Shown one piece after another: positions 43,284 to 52,617 of a DNA stretch of 64,000 nucleotides. Both the position numbers and the translations under genes were made by a program. Origin of the DNA: Jeotgalicoccus nanhaiensis. Its GTDB lineage: Bacteria; Bacillota; Bacilli; Staphylococcales; Salinicoccaceae. Each line of letters opens with the position of its first letter. The stretch's first letter is position 1. Location of the stretch: assembly GCA_004570955.1 (NCBI GenBank), contig SPPL01000001.1:397042-461041 (forward strand), in the 5' to 3' direction. The notes under the pieces were generated by a model. That model saw only the letters and a program-made list of their open reading frames with translations. It was not told the origin of the DNA and did not search any database.

Positions 43284-44534
43284 CTACAATATCTCATACT
43301 TTTTCTCAACTTCTTCAAACATCCTTATCATTTCTTCTGCTTCTATAATATGATTTGCAATTTCCGAGTGTTTAAAACTTTCTCCATCTACGAAAACTGT
43401 GTTGATATCCAGTATATTTTCGAACTGTTCAATAGGATTTCCATTAAGAAGCAGATAACTATCATCTTCTCCGGTAACTGCTTTCGCTTCTACTGTTGCT
43501 TTTTTCAGTATGTCAAAAGCATCTAAGTTAAAAGATTTAAATTCATTCAGTTCTTCTATCATGCTTAAGCCAGGGTATACCCATGTGCCGGCAGGTGCAT
43601 CAGTACCGATATACACTTCTCCGCCAATTTCTAAATATTTTGCAGTAATGGCTTTAACTTGTTGATACTCCCATTTCTGCCTTATTCTAAAGTCGTCATT
43701 AATCCGTGATTCAATCGCATTGAATTGATTATTTACAGTAAACACTTTGTCCTCATCCAGCAGTTTCATTTGTTTCGACTTGCCAATCTCTGGTAGATTA
43801 AAAGTCCGCCCTTCTGCCAGATGTCTGTACAATGATAAAGTCGGTACAATTTTCACTTCTTTTTCTCTTAGGTTAGTCAACACTTCTGTTAATCTCTGCT
43901 CATCCACTTCGCTTTGGCTGATACGCTCAAATTCTTCCGTGGAAATTTGAGTATTATAATCAGGGTAGAGACTGTGAACAATACTCGATGCATGTTCCAG
44001 CCACTTTACTCCGTAAGCTGCGGCTTTCAGGGAATCAATAGATTTTGTATGTAACAGGTCAGCAGCAACTTCCAAATTTAATTCACTGCTCTTTTTGACG
44101 ACTGCCTCTAAAACATCTTCCTGAATATTGCCGTATACTTTGATGAATTTAGCACCTTGTTTATGCAGCTCTTCAACACCAGCTAGCGCGGTATCGATCT
44201 TATTTGTAGAAATATTTCCATACGATGAGGGGCCCCATAACCCCGGTTCACCGTCTATAAAACGGTAAGTCGCATATACTTTAGGAGATACACCATCAAT
44301 CATATTGAGCAGTTCATAATTGCCGCCTGTGTTTCTCACTGTTGTAACCCCGCTGTATAAATAATGCTTTGCACTGGCCGGTGTAATATGAGTATGCATA
44401 TCTGCCAGACCCGGCATTAGAAATTTACCTCTGCCATCAATTTCAATCTTATCTTCTGAATGAATACTGATATCTTTCACTTCAATTTTTTTGTCTTCAA
44501 GATTAACCCAATTTACATTTTTGATTTCTATCAA
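43284..44534 (-). CDS. Amidohydrolase-family protein (imidazolonepropionase/prolidase-like)
   Basis: 416 residues. Metal ligands are visible as HTH in GLADMHTHITPA, a probable carbamylated lysine in AKFIKVYGN, histidines in DLLHTKS and WLEHASS, and aspartate in YIGTDAPAGTWVYPG. This matches the amidohydrolase subgroup containing prolidase- and imidazolonepropionase-like enzymes. The start is a TTG at 44532-44534 with AAAGGGGAG about 9 bases upstream; no ATG is suitably placed. No histidine-degradation genes are nearby, so HutI is unlikely. Substrate unknown. Confidence 0.8.
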   Translation of the reverse strand: MIEIKNVNWVNLEDKKIEVKDISIHSEDKIEIDGRGKFLMPGLADMHTHITPASAKHYLYSGVTTVRNTGGNYELLNMIDGVSPKVYATYRFIDGEPGLWGPSSYGNISTNKIDTALAGVEELHKQGAKFIKVYGNIQEDVLEAVVKKSSELNLEVAADLLHTKSIDSLKAAAYGVKWLEHASSIVHSLYPDYNTQISTEEFERISQSEVDEQRLTEVLTNLREKEVKIVPTLSLYRHLAEGRTFNLPEIGKSKQMKLLDEDKVFTVNNQFNAIESRINDDFRIRQKWEYQQVKAITAKYLEIGGEVYIGTDAPAGTWVYPGLSMIEELNEFKSFNLDAFDILKKATVEAKAVTGEDDSYLLLNGNPIEQFENILDINTVFVDGESFKHSEIANHIIEAEEMIRMFEEVEKKYEIL

Positions 44535-44574
44535 GCTGACTCACTCCCCTTTGTTTAGTGCAAGTTGCTTTAAA

Positions 44575-44943
44575 CTATAGCCATTCTATAAACTCCAGCC
44601 TGTTACCAAATGGGTCTGATGTGAAGAATCTATTAGCATTTTCCAACTCATTATCTTCAATAACATCTATCCCCTTCTTTTGCAGCTGAGATTTTAAATT
44701 TTCTATATTCTCAATTTCGAATGCAGGATGTGCTTTTTTCGCAGCTGAAAATTCTTTTTGTACTCCAATATGCAGCTGCTGATTCCCAAGTTCAAACCAT
44801 ACCCCGCCTCTTTTCGCTAGGTTTGATGGTTTAGGTATTTCTTTAAGATTTAGAATATCTCCAAAAAACTGTCTTGCTTCTTTTTCGCAGTCTGCAGGTG
44901 CTGCTAATTGAATGTGATCAATTCCTAAGAATTTAAAATCCAT
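44575..44943 (-). CDS. VOC-family (glyoxalase/bleomycin-resistance-like) protein
   Basis: 122 residues with two beta-alpha-beta modules: LGIDHIQLAAPADCEKEARQ at the start and ANRFFTSDPFGNRLEFIEW at the end, with the DPFGNRLE motif typical of the superfamily and a metal-binding His/Glu pattern. AGGAGTGGGTTAG precedes the ATG. It lies between an alpha/beta hydrolase and an amidohydrolase gene on the same strand. Reaction unknown. Confidence 0.88.
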   Translation of the reverse strand: MDFKFLGIDHIQLAAPADCEKEARQFFGDILNLKEIPKPSNLAKRGGVWFELGNQQLHIGVQKEFSAAKKAHPAFEIENIENLKSQLQKKGIDVIEDNELENANRFFTSDPFGNRLEFIEWL

Positions 44944-44965
44944 CTAACCCACTCCTATTTTCAAA

Positions 44966-45799
44966 TTACGACACTGTATTTTCTATAAATCTCTTAAACT
45001 TATCTTCCTCTTCAATATCAGGCACATGGTTACTGTATTCAAAAGTTTCTAATGTTGCATTAGGCATTAAATCCGCTGCTTCTTTACTGAAAACATACGG
45101 ACATTGTGCATCATGACGACCACAGTATATGTATGCACGCACGTCACTTTGCTTAAGTTCATCCCTAACATCATATTCTTTTAATTCTTCTGTAAAGTAG
45201 TCTATTTTAAACATTAAAGTTCTGCCGCTGTTTTTTCTTTTCAGCATATCGTAATATGCATCTTTCCTGTAGAGTGACATCATAATCCATTCTTTAGCCA
45301 ATTCATTTCGTTCTTCGCTTGTCGCTTCCGGCGAACGCATTTCTGTAAATATACCTTTCATACGCTGGCTATTCGGATTTTTTGTGCAGTATATACTATC
45401 TGGATGATTCATATATTCACCTGAAGCACATAAGCCACCTGCTATTATTTTAATTAATGACTCCGGGTACATAATGGCATATTTCAAAGCTAAAAACCCG
45501 CCGGTAGAATGACCAGCAAAGGCCCATTTCTCTATATCAAGCGCTTTCCTTACCGCTTCCAAATCATGTATCGCATCATCCATACTGTAAGTATAGTCTT
45601 CAGTTTGGTCATCAGATTGCCCTGCACCCCGTAAGTTAATCACATATACTTTATAATGCTCACTTAACTGCTGAGACATAATATCTCCGTTTGAATTATA
45701 TTCGCTGTACAAATGAGTATATGCTAACGGCTCCCCTTGACCGTAAATAAACACTTCGAAAATGCCTCTCGCTGATTCCACTAATTTAGTTTCAAACAT
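44966..45799 (-). CDS. Alpha/beta hydrolase
   Basis: 277 residues. The nucleophile serine is in FAGHSTGGFLALKYA, the acid region in YIYCGRHDAQCP and the catalytic histidine in YSNHVPDIEEE. LRGAGQSDDQTEDYTYSMDD recalls the proline-iminopeptidase-like branch. The ATG at 45797-45799 is 10 bases from AAGGGG. Cytosolic. Next gene downstream is the VOC protein, 22 bp away. Substrate unknown. Confidence 0.86.
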   Translation of the reverse strand: MFETKLVESARGIFEVFIYGQGEPLAYTHLYSEYNSNGDIMSQQLSEHYKVYVINLRGAGQSDDQTEDYTYSMDDAIHDLEAVRKALDIEKWAFAGHSTGGFLALKYAIMYPESLIKIIAGGLCASGEYMNHPDSIYCTKNPNSQRMKGIFTEMRSPEATSEERNELAKEWIMMSLYRKDAYYDMLKRKNSGRTLMFKIDYFTEELKEYDVRDELKQSDVRAYIYCGRHDAQCPYVFSKEAADLMPNATLETFEYSNHVPDIEEEDKFKRFIENTVS

Positions 45800-45814
45800 A
45801 ATCAATTTCCCCTT

Positions 45815-46018
45815 TTACAGTTGTAATAATAGTATGAGAATCAATAAAATGAGCTCTATTCCTATAAGCCCCTTAAGGAAGGAACTCGCAGGTGATCTTT
45901 TAACATTGTTATTGTGTGGATTGAATAATGACGAATTACTTACAAATAAAAGAACTATCGTGAAAAATATTATCGGTAATAAAATTTGTATATAATCTAA
46001 ATCAATTGCTGTAAACAA
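45815..46018 (-). CDS. Small membrane protein with TTG start (67 aa)
   Basis: Not recognised. Two hydrophobic segments (YIQILLPIIFFTIVLLFV and LIGIELILLILILLLQL) linked by SNSSLFNPHNNNVKRS. The TTG at 46016-46018 has a very strong GAGGAGGAGG just upstream and no ATG exists near it, so TTG is the probable start. It lies 15 bp before the alpha/beta hydrolase gene and 16 bp after a GNAT gene, within one run. Confidence 0.6.
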   Translation of the reverse strand: MFTAIDLDYIQILLPIIFFTIVLLFVSNSSLFNPHNNNVKRSPASSFLKGLIGIELILLILILLLQL

Positions 46019-46034
46019 TATACCTCCTCCTCTT

Positions 46035-46493
46035 TTATTTGAAATTCTCTGTTAAATTAAACTTATAAATCAGTTCACCTTCGGGGTCATATTCATCTGT
46101 AAAGTTAAATCCCAGATTTTCATACAACTTACGAGCAACATCATTATTTTCAACGAAACTCAGATAAACTATATTTACATTATATTTTTCTGTAATAATC
46201 TTGATTAACTCTTTCATAGCAAGCTTTCCGAAACCTTTCCCCTGATATTTCTCATCTATAATAATTCTGTCTATCCACGTATCAGGGTTTTTACCGAAAG
46301 CACCGTACATGGCAAAACCGACTATTTTATCATAATCATAAATGGCAACAGGACACCATTGTTTATAGATTGCCGCTTCTTCCAGACACTCATCCACCGT
46401 TTCGATGAAAGATTTCTGATGCTCTTTTACACTGATTCTTCTCATTTCATTTATATTACTCGCATCTATTTCTTTAATTCGAATGCAGGTCAC
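46035..46493 (-). CDS. GNAT-family N-acetyltransferase
   Basis: 152 residues. Acetyl-CoA-binding loop in IDEKYQGKGFGKLAMKELI, motif B in SFVENNDVARKLYENLGF. The start is GTG 46491-46493 with AGAGGTG 5 bases upstream, placed 2 bp after the stop of the metallophosphatase gene, indicating coupled translation. Acceptor unknown. Confidence 0.88.
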   Translation of the reverse strand: MTCIRIKEIDASNINEMRRISVKEHQKSFIETVDECLEEAAIYKQWCPVAIYDYDKIVGFAMYGAFGKNPDTWIDRIIIDEKYQGKGFGKLAMKELIKIITEKYNVNIVYLSFVENNDVARKLYENLGFNFTDEYDPEGELIYKFNLTENFK

Positions 46494-46495
46494 AA

Positions 46496-47173
46496 TTACA
46501 CCTCTTTCGCCACAGAGTATGTTTTCTTACCGGGCAATTCCAGACAATTGAGCTGTCCGCCATAGGTCGCTGCTCCATCAATGCCGATAATATTATTTTC
46601 TCCAAAATAAATATCATGATTCTTTTCCTGCCGGATGACTGACGTTGGTGTATGACCAAAAATCACAGTCTTATCCCCTGAGTATTTTTCATAAAATAAT
46701 TCTCTAATCCATACGAAAGTATGCGGATCAGTTTTCTGAACAGGTGTATCCGGCCTGACGCCCGCATGGACAAAAATATAATCCTTTGTTTCATAGTAAT
46801 AATCCATCTCTCTTATAAGAGAGATATGTTTCTCAAATTCAGCTCCAGCTGACAGAGTTACACTCTCTATAGATGAATCATAACTTTGCAACGTGGCAAG
46901 TGCACCGTTCTTTTCCCAGCGTTCCAGGGCTTCAGGTACTCCGTCCACAGCATTCAGCATCATCTCGTCATGATTCCCTCTCAATACAATGGCACCTTTT
47001 CTCTTTAATTCACTCACTCTATTTAATACACCTTTAGAGTTTGGTCCCCTGTCAATGTAATCTCCTAAGAGGATTAACTGATCCTCGTCTGCATTGTAGT
47101 TCACCTTTTCCAGCAAGCTGTCAAAAAGTTCTAACTCTCCATGAATATCACTAATAGCCAGGATTCTTTTCAT
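46496..47173 (-). CDS. Calcineurin-like metallophosphatase
   Basis: 225 residues with all the metal-binding blocks of PPP-type phosphatases: ISDIHGELELF, LLGDYIDRGPNSKGV, VLRGNHDEMML, HAGVRPDTP and FGHTPTSVI. This resembles bacterial PrpE/PphA-like serine/threonine phosphatases or dinucleoside tetraphosphatases; the sequence does not decide between them. It is directly followed by a GNAT gene. Confidence 0.88.
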   Translation of the reverse strand: MKRILAISDIHGELELFDSLLEKVNYNADEDQLILLGDYIDRGPNSKGVLNRVSELKRKGAIVLRGNHDEMMLNAVDGVPEALERWEKNGALATLQSYDSSIESVTLSAGAEFEKHISLIREMDYYYETKDYIFVHAGVRPDTPVQKTDPHTFVWIRELFYEKYSGDKTVIFGHTPTSVIRQEKNHDIYFGENNIIGIDGAATYGGQLNCLELPGKKTYSVAKEV

Positions 47174-47213
47174 GAGCAGTCCCCCAAATAAATTTTTTGC
47201 ATCTTCTGCGTGT

Positions 47214-47741
47214 TTAAGTTCTTTTATCGATTATTTCATTAACAAATGCCTCTTTATAATCCGTGTATTCCCTTATCCCCTCAGAGTTACTTCTTAGAAA
47301 TTCCTCTTTAATATTTAAATACCGATTACGTGCATGTTCATTACTATTTAAATAATCCCTGAAAAATATAAGATTCTTCCACAATGGTTTCTGATACTCA
47401 ATCAAGTGGATATAGTGAGTTTTTACCTGATAGGAATCATCTTCAAATTTTGCGAGGACAATCTCCCCCGGCCTTTCTACTTTCAGCCTTAAAAATCCCG
47501 CTTTCCTAAAAGACTGCAGCAGCGGCTTATCAACTGCCTCCAGATTGTCCACTCCAACCAGCAAATCGATAATCGGCTTGGCCGGCATAGCTTTTATTGC
47601 CGTACTTCCAATATGTTCAATGCGTTTCTCTCCAAGCCCTGTACTCTCCATCAAATCTTTTTTAATCCTTTCAAACTCAGCCTTCCAACCGTTGTTGTAA
47701 TCAACAATCCTCACTTCATTACGCCCCAGCCCTAACTTCAT
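47214..47741 (-). CDS. GrpB-family protein (nucleotidyltransferase-like, UPF0157)
   Basis: About 175 residues. Characteristic segments are VRIVDYNNGWKAEFERIK, RIEHIGSTAIKAMPAKPIID and THYIHLIEYQ. GrpB proteins have a nucleotidyltransferase-like fold with an uncertain role. I use the ATG at 47739-47741 because AAGGGG is 9 bases before it and abuts the upstream ATG. Lies 40 bp upstream of the metallophosphatase gene. Confidence 0.86.
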   Translation of the reverse strand: MKLGLGRNEVRIVDYNNGWKAEFERIKKDLMESTGLGEKRIEHIGSTAIKAMPAKPIIDLLVGVDNLEAVDKPLLQSFRKAGFLRLKVERPGEIVLAKFEDDSYQVKTHYIHLIEYQKPLWKNLIFFRDYLNSNEHARNRYLNIKEEFLRSNSEGIREYTDYKEAFVNEIIDKRT

Positions 47742-47912
47742 CAAATGCATCCCCTTCGATTAAATTTGATAAGTTTTTCTCTCTTATTAACCAGTATATA
47801 AATCTAAGTCCATGCTTCATAGTCTTAAAATTCAAAAAATATTTTGCTATAATGGATGTAAGAAAAATCGTTGATGCGTTTTAAACGTACTCGCGAAAAA
47901 GGGGAAGATTTT

Positions 47913-48527
47913 TTGAGAAGTATTACTGAACTATTTGACAACTGGGCAGGGAATTATGATGAAGAAATTGATGATATCGGCGGTCCTTTAACCGGTTATC
48001 GTGACAGTATTAAAAAAGCATATAAGAATTATCCTGAAGCAGCTGGAAATGTTTTAGACATTGGCATCGGTACAGGAAATTTCATTGCTGAATATATTAA
48101 AGATGCCAAAAATGTTTACGGGGTTGATATCTCGCCGAAAATGCTTGAAGAGACTAAAAAGAAGTTTCCTTCAATCAAAGTGGAAACAGGAGATTTTAAT
48201 AATATTCCACTTGAAAGTGATTATTTTGACTTAATCACGTCGAGCTTCAGCTTCCATGAAGTTCCTTTATCGAAAAGAGAAGATGCTTTCAAAGAAGTCA
48301 GCAGATTATTAAAACAAGGCGGCACCTTGAATTTGTTAGATATTGGCTTTAATAATAAAAGCGATATGGATGACGCTAAAGAGAAATACAGAGAAGAATG
48401 GGATGATTCAGAACAATACCCTTTCGAGTATGAACTCCGCCAGTACGCTGAAGATGCAGGCTTAACAGTTGATAAAATAGATTATCCATCTGCCTTGCAT
48501 ATCAATTTAATTGCGAGGAAGAGGTAG
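47913..48527 (+). CDS. Class I SAM-dependent methyltransferase (YrrT-like), TTG start
   Basis: About 204 residues. SAM motif I is VLDIGIGTGNFIAEYI, motif II YGVDISPKMLEE, and the post-motif DLITSSFSFHEV. The opening ITELFDNWAGNYDEEID resembles YrrT. The TTG at 47913-47915 has AAGGGGAAG about 8 bases upstream, and a start there aligns with YrrT length; an ATG 39 bases upstream has no ribosome binding site. Substrate unknown; YrrT itself is linked to methylthioadenosine recycling, but no such genes lie here. Confidence 0.82.
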   Translation: MRSITELFDNWAGNYDEEIDDIGGPLTGYRDSIKKAYKNYPEAAGNVLDIGIGTGNFIAEYIKDAKNVYGVDISPKMLEETKKKFPSIKVETGDFNNIPLESDYFDLITSSFSFHEVPLSKREDAFKEVSRLLKQGGTLNLLDIGFNNKSDMDDAKEKYREEWDDSEQYPFEYELRQYAEDAGLTVDKIDYPSALHINLIARKR

Positions 48528-48537
48528 GTAAATGTTG

Positions 48538-48570
48538 AACCTAAACGGATTAGTACTGTTTAGGTTTTTA
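48538..48570 (+). terminator. Terminator after the methyltransferase gene
   Basis: AACCTAAAC (48538-48546) and GTTTAGGTT (48558-48566) form a 9-bp stem followed by TTTATTTTTATTT. Confidence 0.85.
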
Positions 48571-48581
48571 TTTTTATTTAT

Positions 48582-48620
48582 AAAATTACAGCACTTCATA
48601 AATACAATGAAGCGCTGTAA
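48582..48620 (-). terminator. Terminator of tspO
   Basis: TTACAGCACTTCAT (48586-48599) pairs with ATGAAGCGCTGTAA (48607-48620) with one mismatch. T-rich sequence lies on both sides, so it may also back up the methyltransferase terminator. Confidence 0.85.
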
Positions 48621-48631
48621 TTTTTTTACCA

Positions 48632-49120
48632 TTAAATATCCTCTGCGTACTCTTCTTTATCGTGATTCAATGCAACAAATCCTGCGTTAAGGTAAGTTGC
48701 ATAAGCAGTCCAAACTACATACGGTACCAATAACAAGCCTGCGAATTTATTCGTCTTGTAAAACGCAACAGTTGTCAGTAAGACACTCGCAAATAAGGCA
48801 TAGCTTTCAATTAATGCGGTGCCTCTCAGTTTAAATCGGAAGTACAGTATGCTCCATAAGTAATTCAGTCCGAGCTGCGAGTTATACAAATAAGCATTTT
48901 TAGAAGAGTCTTTTCGTGATGATTTAGTGATCGTCCGGGCAATACCCATCGTTGTATAAAGAATCGGCCATACAATACCAAATGCTTCTTTCGGCGGTGA
49001 AAACGCAGGCTGTTTAAAGTCCTGATAATCTTTTTTGGCATTTTTTGTTGAAAGTAAACCTACAATACTGCCGCCAATAACCGGTAAAGCAATATCAGTA
49101 ATACGTTCCAGCTTGTTCAT
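48632..49120 (-). CDS. tspO: TspO/MBR family protein
   Basis: Five-helix membrane protein of 162 residues, the bacterial homologue of the translocator protein, binding tetrapyrroles. Signature segments are KQPAFSPPKEAFGIVWPILY, GLNYLWSILYF and LLVPYVVWTAYATYLNAG. The ATG at 49118-49120 has AAAGGAGG 7 bases upstream, which excludes the earlier ATG. Single gene. Role in stress or tetrapyrrole handling is inferred from the family. Confidence 0.92.
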   Translation of the reverse strand: MNKLERITDIALPVIGGSIVGLLSTKNAKKDYQDFKQPAFSPPKEAFGIVWPILYTTMGIARTITKSSRKDSSKNAYLYNSQLGLNYLWSILYFRFKLRGTALIESYALFASVLLTTVAFYKTNKFAGLLLVPYVVWTAYATYLNAGFVALNHDKEEYAEDI

Positions 49121-49218
49121 TAAAAATCCTCCTTTAACCATTAGTCATATATACCCTTAATTAGAAATATGACACGGAGGTGTTGCTAAAAGAATAAGAC
49201 CGCATCAATTCATGCTAT

Positions 49219-49704
49219 CTATATCTTTAACAACATTCTCACTGTTTTAAGAATATGATCATCGAAATTATCGTCATATTCATCTACTATTTTAAATCCT
49301 TTTGCCTTATAAAAATTTGTGCCAATGGTATTGTCTTTTTCTACATTAAGATGAACTTCTTTCAGATTCCCAAGCATTGCAATACCTTTATCCAAAAGCG
49401 CCGATCCTATCCCATGTCCTTGATATTTAGGATACAGATATATTGCACTCAGTTCTGTCTGTCCTTGTTCATTAACAGGAGAGAAGTTGACAAACCCTAC
49501 GATTTTGTTCTCCGCTTCAGCCACCAGCAGTAATGAATGACTCAAACTCTTCTGCATCATCTCGTCATTGTAGGCACCTTTTAAAAAGTTCTCCTGAATG
49601 TTGTTTGGTATAATGCCTTCGTAAGTCGCATTCCAGCTCTTCTTCGCTACATCCTGCACCTGTTTTGTATCTTCAATCAGCATTTCACGAATTATAAAGT
49701 TCAT
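49219..49704 (-). CDS. GNAT-family N-acetyltransferase
   Basis: 161 residues. NFIIREMLIEDTKQVQDVAKK is a typical RimI-like N-terminus; YPKYQGHGIGSALLDKGI is the acetyl-CoA loop and KDNTIGTNFYKAKGFKIV motif B. AGGAGG lies 8 bases before the ATG. Single gene. Acceptor unknown. Confidence 0.9.
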   Translation of the reverse strand: MNFIIREMLIEDTKQVQDVAKKSWNATYEGIIPNNIQENFLKGAYNDEMMQKSLSHSLLLVAEAENKIVGFVNFSPVNEQGQTELSAIYLYPKYQGHGIGSALLDKGIAMLGNLKEVHLNVEKDNTIGTNFYKAKGFKIVDEYDDNFDDHILKTVRMLLKI

Positions 49705-49872
49705 ATCTAAGTCCTCCTCATAGATTTAAGGATATTATCATTTGCGTTTCACTACTTCATTTTTCAAGTATATCTGAAGCATGTGCTTATTCAAATAACT
49801 ATACAGAGGATAATTAATATACCTCTTAATTAAAATCAAGGGACTTAGAATTTACATGTTTTTCTAAATTCA

Positions 49873-49912
49873 TAAAAAACATCCTGGAAATTAAATTTTC
49901 CAAGATGTTTTT
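49873..49912. terminator. Terminator of the ADH-ALDH operon
   Basis: AAAAACATCCTGGAAA (49875-49890) and TTTCCAAGATGTTTTT (49897-49912) pair with one mismatch and a 6-base loop; on the minus strand it lies after the aldehyde dehydrogenase gene with a T run. Confidence 0.88.
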
Positions 49913-49946
49913 CACATACTAATTTTTTAAGTTCTTTCAATCTTTT

Positions 49947-51443
49947 TTAATCATCCAAATCAATAACAACACTCTTCGATTTCGTATAGATGTCAATGCC
50001 GGGGAAGCCCATTTCTGCGCCTACTCCACTTTGTTTAAAGCCGCCTAACGGTACATTCGAATCGCTATTCATATAACCGTTTACCCAAACTGTACCGGCA
50101 TCCAGCGCATTAATCACTTTATGTGCTTTATTAATATCTCTAGTATGAACACCGGATGACAGTCCATATTCTGTTAAGTTACCGCGTTCGATAACTTCAT
50201 CAACATCAACAAATGGCAGAACACATAACACAGGACCGAATATTTCTTCTTGAACCGCTCGGCAGTTTTCATTCAAACCTGCAATGATGGTTGGTTTCAC
50301 ATAATAACCATCTTTAAGATTTTCATCGTCAGGTCTTCCGCCGCCAGCGAGTATTTCTCCACCTTCTTCTTTTGCTATTTCAATATAATTTGTTACACGG
50401 TCATATTGCTCTTTCGATACTAACGGACCCATTTCTGATTCTGAGTCAAACGGATCGCCCACTTTTAAGTCATTAGCCATTTTAACCAGCTGTTCTGTGA
50501 CTTTTTCATATATCTCCCGCTCGATATATACCCGTGTACCCGCTGCACAGACTTCTCCTTGGTTCATCGTAAATCCTGTAAATGCATGCTGAACTGCTTT
50601 TTTAATGTTAGCATCTGCAAAAATAATATGCGGTGATTTATCGCCAAGTTCCAGTGTAACTTTTTTCAGCGTATCTGCCGATTTTCTCATAATTCCTTTA
50701 CCGACTGATGTAGAGCCTGTAAATGCAATCTTATCAATGTCAGGATGACTGGTTATATATTCACCGGTTTTACTTCCTGACCCTGTAATGATATTCACCA
50801 CACCATCCGGGAATCCCGCTTCTTTAATGAGTTCTCCTAGATACAGTGTACTTAATGAAGTATTTTGAGATGGTTTTAATACTGTTGTATTTCCAGCAGC
50901 CAAGGCTGGTCCCAGTTTCCATGCAACGCCGAGTATCGGGAAGTTCCAAGAAGTGATTTGTCCGCATACCCCAACTGGCTGACGGATTGTATATGCGTGT
51001 TTGTTTCCTCCAGATGTCAACGACATCGTTTCACCATTCAGTTTAGTTGCCCAGCCTGCATAATATCTTAAATGATTTGCTGCACCAATCACCCAGCCGT
51101 GACGAGAAAGACTTTCAATACTCCCAAAGTCTATTGTTTCAAGATAAGTTAATTCATCTTGATGTTCTTCTATTAAGTCAGCGAGTTTATGAATAACATC
51201 AGAGCGTTGTGCCGGTGAAAATTTTGACCAAGGCCCTTTAAATGCAGCTTTGGCTGCTTGCACCGCTTGATCTACTTCTTTCTCACTTGCCGCATATATT
51301 TCAGTAATAACTTTTCCTGTTGCGGGATTAATTGTTTCAAATGTTTCTTCTGAAGCTGTCCATCTGCCATTAATCAGCATTTTCTTAGGGCCTTCTAAAT
51401 AAGATTCAAGAATATTTGATTTAGATTCTAATATTTTTGCCAT
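49947..51443 (-). CDS. NAD(P)-dependent aldehyde dehydrogenase
   Basis: 498 residues of the ALDH superfamily. Catalytic cysteine in NQGEVCAAGTRVYIER, general-base glutamate in TLELGDKSPHI, cofactor segment GQITSWNFPILGVAWKLGPA, and FTGSTSVGKGIM. It follows the alcohol dehydrogenase gene by 14 bp, so an alcohol is oxidised via its aldehyde to an acid by the two products. Betaine-aldehyde or other aliphatic aldehydes are possible; the sequence alone does not decide. Confidence 0.92.
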   Translation of the reverse strand: MAKILESKSNILESYLEGPKKMLINGRWTASEETFETINPATGKVITEIYAASEKEVDQAVQAAKAAFKGPWSKFSPAQRSDVIHKLADLIEEHQDELTYLETIDFGSIESLSRHGWVIGAANHLRYYAGWATKLNGETMSLTSGGNKHAYTIRQPVGVCGQITSWNFPILGVAWKLGPALAAGNTTVLKPSQNTSLSTLYLGELIKEAGFPDGVVNIITGSGSKTGEYITSHPDIDKIAFTGSTSVGKGIMRKSADTLKKVTLELGDKSPHIIFADANIKKAVQHAFTGFTMNQGEVCAAGTRVYIEREIYEKVTEQLVKMANDLKVGDPFDSESEMGPLVSKEQYDRVTNYIEIAKEEGGEILAGGGRPDDENLKDGYYVKPTIIAGLNENCRAVQEEIFGPVLCVLPFVDVDEVIERGNLTEYGLSSGVHTRDINKAHKVINALDAGTVWVNGYMNSDSNVPLGGFKQSGVGAEMGFPGIDIYTKSKSVVIDLDD

Positions 51444-51457
51444 TTGAATACTCTCCT

Positions 51458-52492
51458 TTAATTAAAATCTGTTACTACATATGTTCCGGTTACTTTAAAA
51501 TCACTCATATCATGGAAGAGATTTTCAACATCCGATAAACTGATATGTCCTGATACCATCTTACTTGGATCCAGTTTGCCCAACGCGACTTGGTTAAGCA
51601 ACGGTGTAAAACGTGCAGCTGGTATACCTAAAGTAGTAATAAATGATTTCTCGGCAATTACCATCTCATCAATTGGGATTGGGATAAACCCGCCCTCTTT
51701 TTTAGTTGTAACTCCAATTTGTAAATGACGTCCGCCTTTTCTTAAACTGTTGATTCCATTAATACAAGTTTCTTTGATTCCCAGTGCATCGACTGAAACA
51801 TCTGCACCGCCGCCTGTAATTTCCATAACCGCTTCAACCGGATTGTCATTTTTACTATTCACTACATAATCTGCACCTAATTTTTTAGCAAGTTCTAAGT
51901 TTCCTTCGTTAATATCTACTCCAATAACAAATGCACCCATTGAAGATGCAACCTGAATCGCAGAAAGTCCTACACCGCCACAGCCGTACACTACTACTTT
52001 TTCACCTGGCAATACTTCAACACGGTCAACAATACCGTGATAAGATGTCATAAATCTGCAGCCGAGTGCTGCTGCGTCCGCATACGATAATGCTTCCGGT
52101 AAATGAATAGCATTACGATCACCTAAAGGTACAGCTACATACTCCCCATAACCTCCCTGATATGCCGTTCCCGGAACTAAGAAAGAGTCACAACGGTTAG
52201 TATCTCCCGCTAAACAATGTGGACATGTGCCGTCACTGCCTGAGAATGGCACAATCACTCTGTCTCCGCGTTTAAAGTTTTTAATGTTACTTCCTACTTC
52301 TTCAACAATCCCTGCAAATTCATGTCCGATAATCTCCTGCACAATGCCTTGATCTCCCGTCCAGACATGCCAATCACTTCGGCATACACCATTGGCCATT
52401 GTTTTAATTAAAATCCCATTCTCGTCAATTTCCGGAACCGGAACCTCTTTAACCACTGCTTTTTTAACGTCTTCAATTACTAGTGCTTTCAT
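51458..52492 (-). CDS. Zinc-dependent alcohol dehydrogenase
   Basis: 344 residues. Catalytic zinc ligands in NGVCRSDWHVWTG and IGHEFAGIVEEVG; nucleotide fold VVVYGCGGVGLSAIQVA. The structural zinc lobe is GTCPHCLAGDTNRC with only three cysteines, the first being replaced by aspartate. AAAGGGGGAGAAGTA precedes the ATG. First gene of an ADH-ALDH operon and divergent from a LuxR-type regulator 125 bp away, its likely controller. Confidence 0.92.
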   Translation of the reverse strand: MKALVIEDVKKAVVKEVPVPEIDENGILIKTMANGVCRSDWHVWTGDQGIVQEIIGHEFAGIVEEVGSNIKNFKRGDRVIVPFSGSDGTCPHCLAGDTNRCDSFLVPGTAYQGGYGEYVAVPLGDRNAIHLPEALSYADAAALGCRFMTSYHGIVDRVEVLPGEKVVVYGCGGVGLSAIQVASSMGAFVIGVDINEGNLELAKKLGADYVVNSKNDNPVEAVMEITGGGADVSVDALGIKETCINGINSLRKGGRHLQIGVTTKKEGGFIPIPIDEMVIAEKSFITTLGIPAARFTPLLNQVALGKLDPSKMVSGHISLSDVENLFHDMSDFKVTGTYVVTDFN

Positions 52493-52617
52493 TACTTCTC
52501 CCCCTTTAATTGATGAAACTTTATATAATGTATCCGCTTACAAATATGATATAATATTCTGAAGAGTTAATATATTCCCATGATTTACAGTAAAACTAAT
52601 GAAAAAGGAGTAATATA

